From: Thermosporothrix hazakensis
GTDB taxonomy: Bacteria > Chloroflexota > Ktedonobacteria > Ktedonobacterales > Ktedonobacteraceae
Assembly (NCBI RefSeq): GCF_003253565.1
Contig: NZ_QKUF01000001.1
Location: 62,001-126,000 of the forward strand
Direction: 5' to 3'
DNA length: 64,000 nt
Shown here: positions 33,078 through 42,106 of the stretch, piece by piece
Numbering within the stretch: the first letter of the stretch is position 1
Layout: the number at the start of each line of letters is the position of its first letter
Notes under the pieces: generated by a model
Told to the model about the DNA's origin: nothing
Database searches by the model: none
What the model saw: only the letters and a program-made list of their open reading frames with translations
Program-made: the position numbers and the translations under genes

Positions 33078-33162
33078 CTTCGTGCAAGACCCGGGCCAGG
33101 AATACGGGAAGGCAGCCCGGCCTGTCTTCCCTCCACACTACGCCCGGTAAAAGGGAAAGTAG

Positions 33163-34143
33163 ATGATTAAAGCGCTCTATTGTGATCGGAAAAGTTCTAC
33201 GTTTCATGAGCTCCATTCGGTACATGCCGTGAAAGCAAAGTTGCAGGACCCGAATGTCCTGCTCTGGATCGACCTGTGTGACCCGAACGAGGAGGAAATA
33301 AAACATCTGGCGACCAGCTTTCGACTGCATCCCCTGGCCGTCGAAGACGCTCTGCAAGAGCATCAGCGCCCGAAAATCGAAGAGTACCAGGATTTCTACT
33401 TTATGGTCTTCTATGCCGTTGAACGAGGCTCAAAGCAGAATACAATTGCTTTTCATGAAATCGATATGTTTTTAAACTCGCACTACCTGATTACGGTGCA
33501 TAAGCTGCCTATTGCCGCGTTTGAGGAGGTTGAGCAGCGCTGGACTCGTAACACCAAACTGCTCGACGCCGGGATTGGCATCCTGCTCTATTCCTTTCTT
33601 GATACCGTTGTTGATAGCTATTTTCCGATTATCGACACACTCGTTGACGAGGCAGAGCAGATTGAGGACAACCTGTTTGAGCGCGAACGCCCGAACCGTC
33701 ACCTTACGATTCGGCTGCTCTCGCTCCGCAAGGAGTTTCTTGAGCTTCGGCGGATTGTCACGCCACAGCGCGATGTCCTGAACACACTGACCAACCGCGA
33801 CAACCCGCTGCACGAGAATCCTCAGGTTGATGTCTACTTTCGCGATATCTACGACCATATCACGCGGCTTGCCGAGACGATTGACATCTATCGCGATCAG
33901 CTCAATAGTGTGATGGATACCAACCTGACCATTGCCTCCAATGAGCTCAATAAGGTGATGCGCACCATGACCGCCGCCTCGATTATTCTGATGGTCGACT
34001 CATTAATTGCGGGCATTTATGGCATGAACTTTGATTACATGCCGGAGCTTCACTTTCAATGGGCCTACTTCGTGGTGCTTGGCTTTATGGGCATCCTGAC
34101 CGCTATTCTGATCGCCATATTCCGTACAATTCACTGGCTTTGA
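33163..34143 (+). CDS. corA: CorA-family Mg2+/Co2+ transporter
   Basis: Pentameric magnesium channel subunit, 326 aa. It has a large cytoplasmic N-terminal domain (FRLHPLAVEDALQEHQRPKIEEY), a long stalk helix, and two C-terminal membrane helices with the ion-selectivity signature YGMNF between them. The loop after the motif (DYMPELHF) carries acidic residues, as usual. The ATG at 33163 is preceded by AAGGGAAAG. It lies between mccB and the crotonase gene. Why a magnesium channel sits inside a catabolic cluster is unclear, unless it supplies Mg-ATP for carboxylation (speculation). Confidence 0.93.
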   Translation: MIKALYCDRKSSTFHELHSVHAVKAKLQDPNVLLWIDLCDPNEEEIKHLATSFRLHPLAVEDALQEHQRPKIEEYQDFYFMVFYAVERGSKQNTIAFHEIDMFLNSHYLITVHKLPIAAFEEVEQRWTRNTKLLDAGIGILLYSFLDTVVDSYFPIIDTLVDEAEQIEDNLFERERPNRHLTIRLLSLRKEFLELRRIVTPQRDVLNTLTNRDNPLHENPQVDVYFRDIYDHITRLAETIDIYRDQLNSVMDTNLTIASNELNKVMRTMTAASIILMVDSLIAGIYGMNFDYMPELHFQWAYFVVLGFMGILTAILIAIFRTIHWL

Positions 34144-34181
34144 GCAGAACAAGAGAGAGAAGGAAGGAGAAAAGACAACGT

Positions 34182-34991
34182 ATGGCAACCTACCGGCATA
34201 TTACAGTGACGTATACGCATCAGGGCAGGGTGGCCGTTGTCACATTACAGCGCCCCGAAGTGCGCAACGCCTTCAACGCCGAAATGATGCAGGAGCTGAT
34301 AGACGCCTTCCAGACGCTGCATCAGTCGTCACAACTGCACGCCGTCGTGCTGACCGGGGCCGGGCCAATCTTCTGCGCCGGAGCTGATATCCGGATGATG
34401 CAGGAATCGGTTCACTATAGCGAGGAACAGAACCGCGAAGATGCGCTCCGGCTCTCCGACCTGATGCGCGTCATCAATACCTGCCCCTGCCCGGTCGTGG
34501 GACGCGTGAGCGGGGCTGCGATGGGTGGCGGCGTCGGTCTGGTAGCAGTCTGTGATATCGTCATTGCCGCAGCCGACACGCGCTTCGCTCTGAGTGAGGT
34601 CAAGCTCGGTATCGCCCCCGCCGCGATCTCACCCTATGTCCTGCGCAAAATTGGCGAAACGCACGCCCGCGCCCTCTTCGTCACCGGGGAACGCTTCACC
34701 GCCGAACGCGCTCGTCAGATCGGGCTGGTGCACGTCGTTGTGCCAGCAGAGCAGCTTGATACCGCGCTGGAAAGCACGCTCAAAGAGCTCCTGAGCAGCG
34801 CCCCACAGGCTATGCGTGTCTGTAAGACGCTGGCAACAACGGTCGGGCAGATGCCCTCAGAGGAGGCCCGGGAATATACAGCCGCGACGATTGCCCGCCT
34901 GCGCACCAGCCCGGAAGGTCAGGAAGGGCTAACAGCATTTCTTGAGAAACGTACACCAAAGTGGACCATGCACGAAGAAGAGAAGATGTAA
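34182..34991 (+). CDS. Enoyl-CoA hydratase/isomerase, likely methylglutaconyl-CoA hydratase
   Basis: Crotonase-fold enzyme of 269 aa. It has VVTLQRPEVRNAFNAEMMQEL, the oxyanion-hole AGPIFCAGADIRMMQ, GAAMGGGVGLVAVCDI (second oxyanion glycine) and a catalytic-region FALSEVKLGIAPAAISPYV. It lies between mccB and mccA, so hydration of 3-methylglutaconyl-CoA to HMG-CoA is the most likely role. That is context-based. The ATG at 34182 was chosen. GGAAGGAG lies ~13 nt upstream, and the longer frame overlaps corA. It ends 3 nt before mccA. Confidence 0.88.
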   Translation: MATYRHITVTYTHQGRVAVVTLQRPEVRNAFNAEMMQELIDAFQTLHQSSQLHAVVLTGAGPIFCAGADIRMMQESVHYSEEQNREDALRLSDLMRVINTCPCPVVGRVSGAAMGGGVGLVAVCDIVIAAADTRFALSEVKLGIAPAAISPYVLRKIGETHARALFVTGERFTAERARQIGLVHVVVPAEQLDTALESTLKELLSSAPQAMRVCKTLATTVGQMPSEEAREYTAATIARLRTSPEGQEGLTAFLEKRTPKWTMHEEEKM

Positions 34992-34994
34992 GTC

Positions 34995-36974
34995 ATGTTC
35001 AACACCATTCTGATTGCGAATAGAGGCGAAATCGCGGTTCGGATCATGGCGACCTGCCGCGAAATGGGTATCCGCACCGTCGCGGTCTACTCAGAAGCGG
35101 ATCGCCAGGCGCGCCATGTTCGCGAGGCCGACGAGGCGTACTGCATCGGAGCAGCGCCAGCCACGCAAAGCTATTTACGGATTGACGCGATTCTTGAGGC
35201 CGCCCGGGCCGCTGGCGCTGAGGCTATTCATCCCGGGTACGGCTTCCTCTCCGAAAACGCCGAGTTTGCCGAAGCGTGCGAGCGGGCAGGCATCGTCTTT
35301 ATCGGCCCTCCCGCCGAGGCGATGCGCCTGATGGGCTCGAAAATCGCGGCAAAAGAGCTTGCACAGCGTGTCGGCGCACCAACCGTGCCCGGCTATAACG
35401 GAGCGGAACAGGACGACCAGACACTGCAACGCGAGGCCGAACGCATTGGTTTTCCTCTGCTTATCAAGGCCTCGGCAGGCGGCGGCGGCAAGGGGATGCG
35501 CATCGTTGAGAGCGCCGAGGAGTTTCTACCCCGGCTTGCCGGAGCCCGGCGTGAGGCGCTTGCGGCCTTCGGTGATGGTACTGTCTTTCTGGAAAAGCTG
35601 CTTGTGCGCCCACGTCATATCGAGATACAGGTGCTTGGCGATCGACACGGCAACCTGATCCATCTGGGTGAACGTGAATGCTCGATTCAGCGTCGCCATC
35701 AGAAGATTGTCGAGGAAAGCCCTTCCGTTGCCCTGACCCCGGAACTTCGCGCCGAGATGGGAGCGGCAGCGGTGCGCATTGCGAAGGCGGCGGGCTATAT
35801 CAATGCAGGCACGCTTGAATTTATGCTGGATGAAGAGCAGCGCTTCTACTTCCTCGAAATGAATACGCGCCTTCAGGTCGAACACCCGGTCACCGAACTC
35901 GTCACGGGGCTTGATCTGGTGCGGCATCAGATTTTGATCGCTGCCGGTGAGCCGCTTGCCATCACACAGGAACAGATTGAGCCACGCGGCCACGCTATCG
36001 AGGTACGCCTGTACGCCGAAGATCCGGCGCAGAACTTCCTGCCCTCAACCGGCACGCTGGCCCTGTTCGCCGAACCGACAGGCCCGGGCATCCGGGTTGA
36101 CAGCGGCGTCTCTAGCGGCGATGACATCAGCCAGTATTATGATCCTATGATTGCCAAACTCATCGCCTACGGGGAAAATCGTGCCGCAGCGCTTGCACGC
36201 CTGCGCACGGCTCTGGAGCGCTGCGCCGTCCTGGGTGTCACCACCAACCTGCCGCTTCTCTCTACCATTAGCAAGAACCAGGCTTTCCAGCAGGGACAGA
36301 CCCACACCGGCTTTCTGGATGAACAGGGACTCCTTGAGCCCGCGCCACAGGCAGCGCTTCCCTTCCCGGTCCTTGCTGCGGCGGCGCTCTCCGAGATCGA
36401 GCAGCCCATCACAAAAGGCAACCCCTGGCAGACACAGGGCCCGTGGCGTCTACGAGATGAGTGGCGCGAGCTGAGCTACCAGCACGAAGAGCAGGACTAT
36501 CGGGTGTCGCTGCGCCCGGCACTCCAACAGCCAAATGTGTGGGACATCGCCGTCAATGGAGATGAGCCGCGCTCTATCACTGCGCTCGCTGGATATGATA
36601 CTCTAGTAGTGATACGCAGTGGCGCACAGCAAGAACGCCTGTATGTTGATTGCCAGCGAGACGCTATCAGCGTGGCCTACAGAGGGCAGGTCTACACGCT
36701 CCAGCGCCGTCAGCCCCCTGACATCGAGCACGCGCTACATGGCAGCAGCTCCGCGCATACGCAAAAGGCGCTCAAGGCTCCAATGGCAGGCACGATTATC
36801 AAGGTACAGATCGAGGAAGGCGCAACCGTCAAGGCAAATCAGGTGCTTGTCATCCTGACCGCGATGAAGATGGAGCATTCGATTATCGCCCCCTACGAGG
36901 GACGCGTGCAACGCATTCACTGCAAAGAAGGTTCCGTCGTCACGGGCGGCTCCATTCTGGTTGAGATGGAATAA
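34995..36974 (+). CDS. mccA: Acyl-CoA carboxylase alpha subunit (biotin carboxylase + biotin carrier), probably methylcrotonyl-CoA carboxylase
   Basis: A 659-aa protein. The N-terminal biotin carboxylase has FNTILIANRGEIAVRI, IHPGYGFLSEN, the ATP-grasp glycine loop KASAGGGGKGM and FLEMNTRLQVEHPVTE. A middle BT-like domain follows, then a C-terminal biotinyl domain with biotin-accepting K625 (LTAMKMEH). It carboxylates biotin for the MccB subunit. It starts 3 nt after the hydratase gene and is translationally coupled to it. Acetyl- or propionyl-CoA carboxylase use cannot be excluded from sequence. Confidence 0.9.
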   Translation: MFNTILIANRGEIAVRIMATCREMGIRTVAVYSEADRQARHVREADEAYCIGAAPATQSYLRIDAILEAARAAGAEAIHPGYGFLSENAEFAEACERAGIVFIGPPAEAMRLMGSKIAAKELAQRVGAPTVPGYNGAEQDDQTLQREAERIGFPLLIKASAGGGGKGMRIVESAEEFLPRLAGARREALAAFGDGTVFLEKLLVRPRHIEIQVLGDRHGNLIHLGERECSIQRRHQKIVEESPSVALTPELRAEMGAAAVRIAKAAGYINAGTLEFMLDEEQRFYFLEMNTRLQVEHPVTELVTGLDLVRHQILIAAGEPLAITQEQIEPRGHAIEVRLYAEDPAQNFLPSTGTLALFAEPTGPGIRVDSGVSSGDDISQYYDPMIAKLIAYGENRAAALARLRTALERCAVLGVTTNLPLLSTISKNQAFQQGQTHTGFLDEQGLLEPAPQAALPFPVLAAAALSEIEQPITKGNPWQTQGPWRLRDEWRELSYQHEEQDYRVSLRPALQQPNVWDIAVNGDEPRSITALAGYDTLVVIRSGAQQERLYVDCQRDAISVAYRGQVYTLQRRQPPDIEHALHGSSSAHTQKALKAPMAGTIIKVQIEEGATVKANQVLVILTAMKMEHSIIAPYEGRVQRIHCKEGSVVTGGSILVEME

Positions 36975-37047
36975 GCCACAGCGAGCATGCAGATCAGGAA
37001 GCGCTCTGCATGCTCACCTACTCTATTTTCAGGAGAGATCGCTTACC

Positions 37048-37959
37048 ATGCAGATAGGTTTTATCGGTATCGGCGTCATGGGACGGCCCATGACCCTCAA
37101 TTTGCTCAAGGCCGGGCACCAGGTCACGATTTATGCGCGTCATCCCGAAAAGCCCGAAGTGCAGGAAGTACTTCAGGCAGGCGCGAAGCAAGCTCCCTCA
37201 CCTCGTGCCGTCGCGATGGCTTCAGAGGTCATGATTACGATGCTGCCCAATTCGCAGCAGGTCGAAGAGGTCGTCAGTGGGTCACAGGGCTTGCTCGAAG
37301 GCGCTCGCAAGGATACTATCATCATCGACATGAGTACCATTGCCCCGACAACCAGTCGCAACCTCTACGCGCTCGCGCAGGAGAAAGGCGTACACTTTCT
37401 GGATGCACCGGTCAGCGGCGGCTCACAGGGAGCCGTTCAGGGCACCCTCTCAATTATGGTCGGCGGAGAACGCGAGATCTTTGAACGCGCTCTGCCCGTC
37501 TTTGAGGCAATGGGCAAAAAAGAGAATATCTTCTACGTTGGGCCAAGTGGCTCGGGCGAGGTCGTGAAGATCCTGAACAATATGCTCTGTGGCACGATTG
37601 CCGCCGCTTCCGCCGAGGCGCTGGTGCTTGGCACAAAGGCCGGGGTAGACCTCGACATGATGACCCGCATTATCGGTGTCAGCACGGGCGCAAACTGGCA
37701 GCTTGCCAATCAGTTCCCCATGCGAGCCTTCAACGGCAGCTTCGAGCCCGGCTTTATGACCGACCTGTTACATAAAGATCTCGGTCTGGCGCTCGATCTG
37801 GCCGCCACCTATGAGACTCCCGTTGCGATGACAGCACTTGCACGCCAGCTCTACGAGATGACCCGCGCCTCTGGCTATGGCAAAAAAGACTACACCTCCT
37901 ACCTGAAAGTGCTTGAGCAGATGACCGGGGTCGAGGTTCGCAACAAAGAGCAACAATAA
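37048..37959 (+). CDS. 3-hydroxyisobutyrate dehydrogenase family NAD(P) oxidoreductase
   Basis: A 303-aa beta-hydroxyacid dehydrogenase. The N-terminal Rossmann domain has GFIGIGVMGRPMTLNLLKAGH. The substrate motif DAPVSGGSQGAVQGTL follows, then the catalytic lysine region GSGEVVKILNNMLCG and GFMTDLLHKDLGLAL. This fits 3-hydroxyisobutyrate or tartronate-semialdehyde reductase-type enzymes. In this catabolic cluster a valine-pathway role is plausible but unproven. The ATG at 37048 has AGGAGA 11 nt upstream. A hairpin follows. Confidence 0.87.
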   Translation: MQIGFIGIGVMGRPMTLNLLKAGHQVTIYARHPEKPEVQEVLQAGAKQAPSPRAVAMASEVMITMLPNSQQVEEVVSGSQGLLEGARKDTIIIDMSTIAPTTSRNLYALAQEKGVHFLDAPVSGGSQGAVQGTLSIMVGGEREIFERALPVFEAMGKKENIFYVGPSGSGEVVKILNNMLCGTIAAASAEALVLGTKAGVDLDMMTRIIGVSTGANWQLANQFPMRAFNGSFEPGFMTDLLHKDLGLALDLAATYETPVAMTALARQLYEMTRASGYGKKDYTSYLKVLEQMTGVEVRNKEQQ

Positions 37960-37977
37960 CATCCCGTTCTAGAAAGC

Positions 37978-38014
37978 AAAGGCATGGACCTCACATGAGA
38001 ATCCATGCCTTTCG
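37978..38014 (+). terminator. Terminator after the 3-hydroxyisobutyrate dehydrogenase gene
   Basis: Eleven-bp stem AAAGGCATGGA / TCCATGCCTTT (37978-37988 and 38002-38012). The T-run is short. Confidence 0.65.
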
Positions 38015-38047
38015 ATATATTCAACTGATCGCCTCTAGAGAGCGATA

Positions 38048-39004
38048 TCAATAAGGCAAAATCATAGCGTGTGCCATTGACATGCCCAGGTAGAGGACCG
38101 CAGCCAGCCCGAAGTATAGCACGCTGATAAGAATGCGTGAGCTCAAAGGCACCGCATAATATGACTCGCGATACGCCTGCTCTTCGGGCGTCTGTGCCTT
38201 GCCACCTCGTGCAAAGAACTGCCCGGCTGCCATCAAGACGATCACTAGCAGCCAGAATGACGGGTTCCCATGAAACCACTGCCAGATCTGGACCGCCAGC
38301 AGGCCAACAAAGCCCAGTACCCAGATCCGCTTATCAATCGCGGCCACCACACGTCCCCCATCCAGCGGCACCACAGGCAGCAGATTGAACAGATTCAGGA
38401 AGAAGCCGAAGTATGCAAGCGCCGCCCACAGAGAGCCCGACTCGGGTTGCCACTGCGCGATCAACAGACACACTCCCGCCGAAATCGCGCCCGCGACCGG
38501 TCCGGCAATACCTACCTCCGCCTCGTCCTTCGCATTGCGCGGCATCTCTTTCATGATCACCGCCGCGCCAAGCATCGGTACAAAGATCATCGGGCCAATC
38601 GGAATCCCCTTGATCTTCATAGCGACAGCATGTCCCATCTCATGGATAAAGAGCAGCGCCACCAACCCCGCGGCAAATTGCCAGCCATAGGCAATCGAAT
38701 AGATCGCGATGGAGGCCACCGCAGAGAGCCCGGCCCACCCGAATTTCAAGAGGAAAGCCAGTCCCTTAAACTTCAGCAGCCAGGCCCCCACAGAGAGTAT
38801 GGCAGCTCCCAGGCCAAGAATTCCCCCCCTTTTCTGGCCTCCTTCCGCCGCTGGTTGCTGCTCTTTCACGGGCTCGGCGGTATAGCCCTCCATACATTGC
38901 GGACCACGATACTCCTGCATCTCCTGCGGAGGATACGACGACTCCTGATAATAGTCAGGGCGCGTGTAATCCGGCTGCTGCTCCGGAGTATTCTGATAAT
39001 ACAC
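38048..39004 (-). CDS. Site-2 protease family zinc metalloprotease
   Basis: Intramembrane M50-type protease of 318 aa. A Pro/Gln/Tyr-rich cytoplasmic head (~45 residues) precedes five to six membrane helices. The zinc site is HEMGH in a helix, and the third ligand motif is PVVPLDGGR. Members without PDZ domains act on unknown substrates. I prefer the GTG at 39004, which has AAAAGAGG 6 nt upstream, over the ATG at 39028, which has no Shine-Dalgarno. The two differ by eight residues. Confidence 0.88.
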   Translation of the reverse strand: MYYQNTPEQQPDYTRPDYYQESSYPPQEMQEYRGPQCMEGYTAEPVKEQQPAAEGGQKRGGILGLGAAILSVGAWLLKFKGLAFLLKFGWAGLSAVASIAIYSIAYGWQFAAGLVALLFIHEMGHAVAMKIKGIPIGPMIFVPMLGAAVIMKEMPRNAKDEAEVGIAGPVAGAISAGVCLLIAQWQPESGSLWAALAYFGFFLNLFNLLPVVPLDGGRVVAAIDKRIWVLGFVGLLAVQIWQWFHGNPSFWLLVIVLMAAGQFFARGGKAQTPEEQAYRESYYAVPLSSRILISVLYFGLAAVLYLGMSMAHAMILPY

Positions 39005-39063
39005 AATGATCCTCTTTTCTACCGCCATATGTCACAGGAAACATCGGCCCTGTGGCTCTGGTC

Positions 39064-40404
39064 TTAGCCAAGATGAAACAGCGGTGCAAGCAAGGGCCAG
39101 ATGCTATTGACCCACATCAGTACAACGATCATAAGCGTGATTAAGATAACAGTCGCCCAACAGATAATATTAAAGACGATACCATTCACACGCCGCCCCA
39201 TCAACCGACGATTATTCACCAACAGGATAATAAAGACCAGCAGAATCGGCAACATCGCCGCATTCACGCTCTGCAAGAACAGCAGCACCTGAATCAATGG
39301 TAGTCCCGGGATCAGCGTCACAATCACGCCAAGAATAATGAGACCGGTAAAGATACTCTGGAAGACCGGCGCTTCCTTAAAACTTCGCGAGACACCGCGC
39401 TCAAAGCCAAACGCCTCACAGATAGCGTACGAAGTGGAAAGCGGCAAGACCGCCGCCGCCAGCAGCGAGGCACCGAAAAGACCCACACCAAACAGGATGG
39501 TAGCATAGGGGCCTGCGAAATCCTTCAGGGCCAGAGCCGCATCAAGCGCCGTCTCAACCGGGGTGTTCGGGTACAGGGTAGCCCCCGTGGTCACAACCAC
39601 AAAGCAGGCGATCAGAACCGCAAACGCGGTACCACTATACACGTCAACCTGTTCATAAAAATATTCACCGGCATGAATGCCCTTATCGGCGACCGACGCC
39701 TGTACAAAGAACTGCATATATGGGCTGATCGTCGTACCGACTAGCGCTACCGCCGCCAGTAGATACGCGGAATTCCCGCTCAACGTGGGCAACACCAGTT
39801 CGCGTCCGACCGCACTCCAATCGGGATGCGCCGCAAACGCAGCCGGGATATAGGCCAGAAACCCCAGAGACATCACCAGAAAGATCTTCTCAACCCGGCG
39901 ATACGACCCCTTGATTACCAGCCACCAGAGCGCGATTGCTGCTACCGGCACTACAACATAGACCCAGGGCGTATGTGGGTCATTAAAAAGCACCTGCACA
40001 CTCATCGCGATACCCATAAACTCGGATATCGTCACACCTGTATTCGCGATCAGAAGCGCCAGCATGGCAAGCGCCGCCCATCGCACGCCAAACTGTTCAC
40101 GGATCAGGTCAGCCAGTCCCTTTCCGGTCACAGCCCCCATACGAGCACACATTTCCTGCACAATCGCCAGACAGATTCCCGCAAGGACCAGCGCCCAGAG
40201 CAGCGCATAGCCGAAGCTAGCTCCCGATGTCGAGAACGTCGCAATACCACCGGCGTCATTTCCGGCATTTGCCGCAATCAAGCCGGGGCCAAGTACAGTC
40301 AGTAGCTTATAGAGAGGAGAAGAACGAAAACGTGACCGCGCATGCTTCTTTCGTTCAGCGCGGTCGCTTTTCGTCTGCTTATCCTTTTGCCGCCATATCT
40401 TCAT
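39064..40404 (-). CDS. Divergent Nramp-family divalent metal transporter
   Basis: A membrane protein of about 446 aa with roughly eleven helices and the NRAMP/SLC11 fold signature. Helix 1 reads GPGLIAANAGNDAGG, so the canonical DPGN metal motif is NAGN. Helix 6 reads VGTTISPYMQFF, so the canonical methionine-containing MPH motif is absent. These changes occur in NRAMP-related magnesium or non-manganese transporters, so Mg2+ or another hard cation may be the substrate (inference). The start is uncertain: the ATG at 40404 gives a normal cytoplasmic N-terminus but has no clear ribosome binding site, and the frame is open to 40530. Confidence 0.8.
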   Translation of the reverse strand: MKIWRQKDKQTKSDRAERKKHARSRFRSSPLYKLLTVLGPGLIAANAGNDAGGIATFSTSGASFGYALLWALVLAGICLAIVQEMCARMGAVTGKGLADLIREQFGVRWAALAMLALLIANTGVTISEFMGIAMSVQVLFNDPHTPWVYVVVPVAAIALWWLVIKGSYRRVEKIFLVMSLGFLAYIPAAFAAHPDWSAVGRELVLPTLSGNSAYLLAAVALVGTTISPYMQFFVQASVADKGIHAGEYFYEQVDVYSGTAFAVLIACFVVVTTGATLYPNTPVETALDAALALKDFAGPYATILFGVGLFGASLLAAAVLPLSTSYAICEAFGFERGVSRSFKEAPVFQSIFTGLIILGVIVTLIPGLPLIQVLLFLQSVNAAMLPILLVFIILLVNNRRLMGRRVNGIVFNIICWATVILITLMIVVLMWVNSIWPLLAPLFHLG

Positions 40405-40545
40405 AGGCCGTTCATCAGGGCAAAGCGTCCTAAACGCTCCTCCCCATCCCCCTTGCTTCGTGATCTTTGCATCTGATCTTATCATCCCCACTCGGGCGGT
40501 ACAAGAGCAGACCCGGTTAATTCTCTCCATGCTCTTCGGAGGGAA

Positions 40546-41787
40546 TTATTGTACTGTCACCACTCCTTCCAATGTTCGACGCAGCAGATCAAGCGCCGAA
40601 AGGGCCGCCAGCCTCTTACTGTCTTTGCGTCCGGTTCGCCAACCGGGGCCCATACTGGTCGCGACACCCTCCGGTCCCTCTACGGCAATATAGACCGTTC
40701 CAACCGGATTATCATCAACAGGATCAGGGCCAGCCACACCTGTGATTCCGATACCAAACGAGGTCCCAAGCTGAACCCGCACTGCATGCGCCATCGCCCG
40801 TGCTGTCTCCTCGCTCACCACCCCGTACTTCTCGATAACGGCCCGAGGCACCCCCATCTGTACCTTGAGATCGGTGCTATAGGTCACAAGACCGCCAATA
40901 AAGTGACGCGAGCTGGTAGGAACATCTGTAATCATGCTGGAAAGCAGCCCACCAGTCAATGACTCCATCACACCGAGCGTCTGTTGTCGCGCCTGCAACA
41001 ACCCTCCGACAACACTTGCCAGCGTATCATTATCAATGCCAAAGACATGCGAGCCGAGCACCTGCCGCGCCTGTAGCTCCATCTCTGAGACCAGCTTTTC
41101 CGCTGCTTCAGCAGTAGTAGCCTTCGCACTGATGCGCACATCAACGGCATCTTCTTTTGCATAGGTTGCGACCGTTGGATTGGTGCTGGTCGTCAGCTTG
41201 CCGAGCGCCTCTTCTACATTGGATTCGCCCATACCATAGACACGCAAAATCCGCGTGAAGAGAGTCGCCCCCAGATGCGGCTTCAGACGTGGTAGGGCCT
41301 CCTCTTCCCACATACGATACATCTCGCGGGGAACCCCCGGCATCGCGATCAGGATACGCCCATCCTTCTGGACAAACCAGCCAGGAGCCGTGCCGACAGG
41401 GTTTGGTAGCGCCTGCGCAGACGGAATGAGCGTCGCCTGCTTCACGTTCCGCTCAGGCATGGGCCGATTAGAGCCGTGAAAATGAGCTCGCAGCGTCCGC
41501 TCAAGCTCGTGGTCAACCTGCATGGTTTCGCCGAGCAGCGTACTGATCGCCTCACGTGTCAGGTCATCCTCGGTCGGTCCCAGGCCACCGGTCATCACAA
41601 TCAGATCGGAGCGCTCCCAGGCTCGTTTCAGCGTCTCAACCATGCGTTTGAGGTTATCACCCACCTGCGAGACAAAAAACAGATCAATACCCACGGTCGC
41701 CAGACTCCGGGCAAGATATGTTGCATTGGTATCAGTGATATGTCCTAATAAGAGTTCAGTTCCACAAGAAATGATTTCCGCCCGCAT
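40546..41787 (-). CDS. cinA: CinA-family protein (nicotinamide-nucleotide amidase)
   Basis: A 413-aa protein. The N-terminal molybdopterin-binding-like (MoCF) domain has IISCGTELLLGHITDTNATYLA and TGGLGPTEDDLT, which in homologues has ADP-ribose pyrophosphatase activity. The C-terminal CinA domain has LGVMESLTGGLLSSMITDVP, FIGGLVTYSTDLK and GITGVAGPDP, which deamidates nicotinamide mononucleotide for pyridine-nucleotide recycling. The ATG at 41787 was chosen because GGAGGG lies 5 nt upstream. It is divergent from nrdJ across a ~320-nt control region. Confidence 0.93.
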   Translation of the reverse strand: MRAEIISCGTELLLGHITDTNATYLARSLATVGIDLFFVSQVGDNLKRMVETLKRAWERSDLIVMTGGLGPTEDDLTREAISTLLGETMQVDHELERTLRAHFHGSNRPMPERNVKQATLIPSAQALPNPVGTAPGWFVQKDGRILIAMPGVPREMYRMWEEEALPRLKPHLGATLFTRILRVYGMGESNVEEALGKLTTSTNPTVATYAKEDAVDVRISAKATTAEAAEKLVSEMELQARQVLGSHVFGIDNDTLASVVGGLLQARQQTLGVMESLTGGLLSSMITDVPTSSRHFIGGLVTYSTDLKVQMGVPRAVIEKYGVVSEETARAMAHAVRVQLGTSFGIGITGVAGPDPVDDNPVGTVYIAVEGPEGVATSMGPGWRTGRKDSKRLAALSALDLLRRTLEGVVTVQ

Positions 41788-41905
41788 AACAGCCCTCCAG
41801 AAAGAATAGAATCGAGCGAGAGAGAGAACATCAAATAGGGCCTGAAGCCCCATTCCACCGCCTCGCGCTTTTATCATACCATATACCTGTGCTGTAGCGC
41901 TTACA

Positions 41906-41952
41906 ACACAATATATTGTGCTGACATGTTAAAATATTACTATATCTTGTGA
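41906..41952. promoter_or_regulatory. Pair of NrdR boxes
   Basis: ACACAATATATTGTGC (41906-41921) and TTACTATATCTTGTGA (41937-41952) match the 16-bp NrdR consensus (A/T-rich core flanked by ACAC/GTGT). Their centres are 31 bp apart, the usual three-helical-turn spacing. NrdR represses ribonucleotide reductase genes when dATP is high. Box 1 also overlaps a TTGTGC -35-like and box 2 a TACTAT -10-like element. Confidence 0.8.
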
Positions 41953-41959
41953 AAAGGGC

Positions 41960-41988
41960 TTGTTTTTGGCAGGCGCGAAGAGTATACT
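41960..41988 (+). promoter_or_regulatory. Promoter of nrdJ
   Basis: TTGTTT (41960-41965), 17-nt spacer, TATACT (41983-41988), directly downstream of the NrdR boxes. A second candidate with its -35 and -10 inside the boxes (TTGTGC-16-TACTAT, 41916-41943) is possible. Confidence 0.55.
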
Positions 41989-42106
41989 GAGGGGCGTTGC
42001 ACCGAAAACATCCGACCTGAGTTCGTAACGATACATTCTGACGACACCTGTTTGCAAGCTTAGCAGATCAAAGGTCGTCAGGTCTGGTAAAAGGAGCTTT
42101 CATTTT

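Larger units (their letters stand above)
41788..42106. other. nrdJ control region
   Basis: No gene. It holds two NrdR boxes (41906-41952), a promoter (41960-41988) and a ~110-nt leader. AAAGGAG lies ~10 nt before the nrdJ ATG. Confidence 0.6.
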
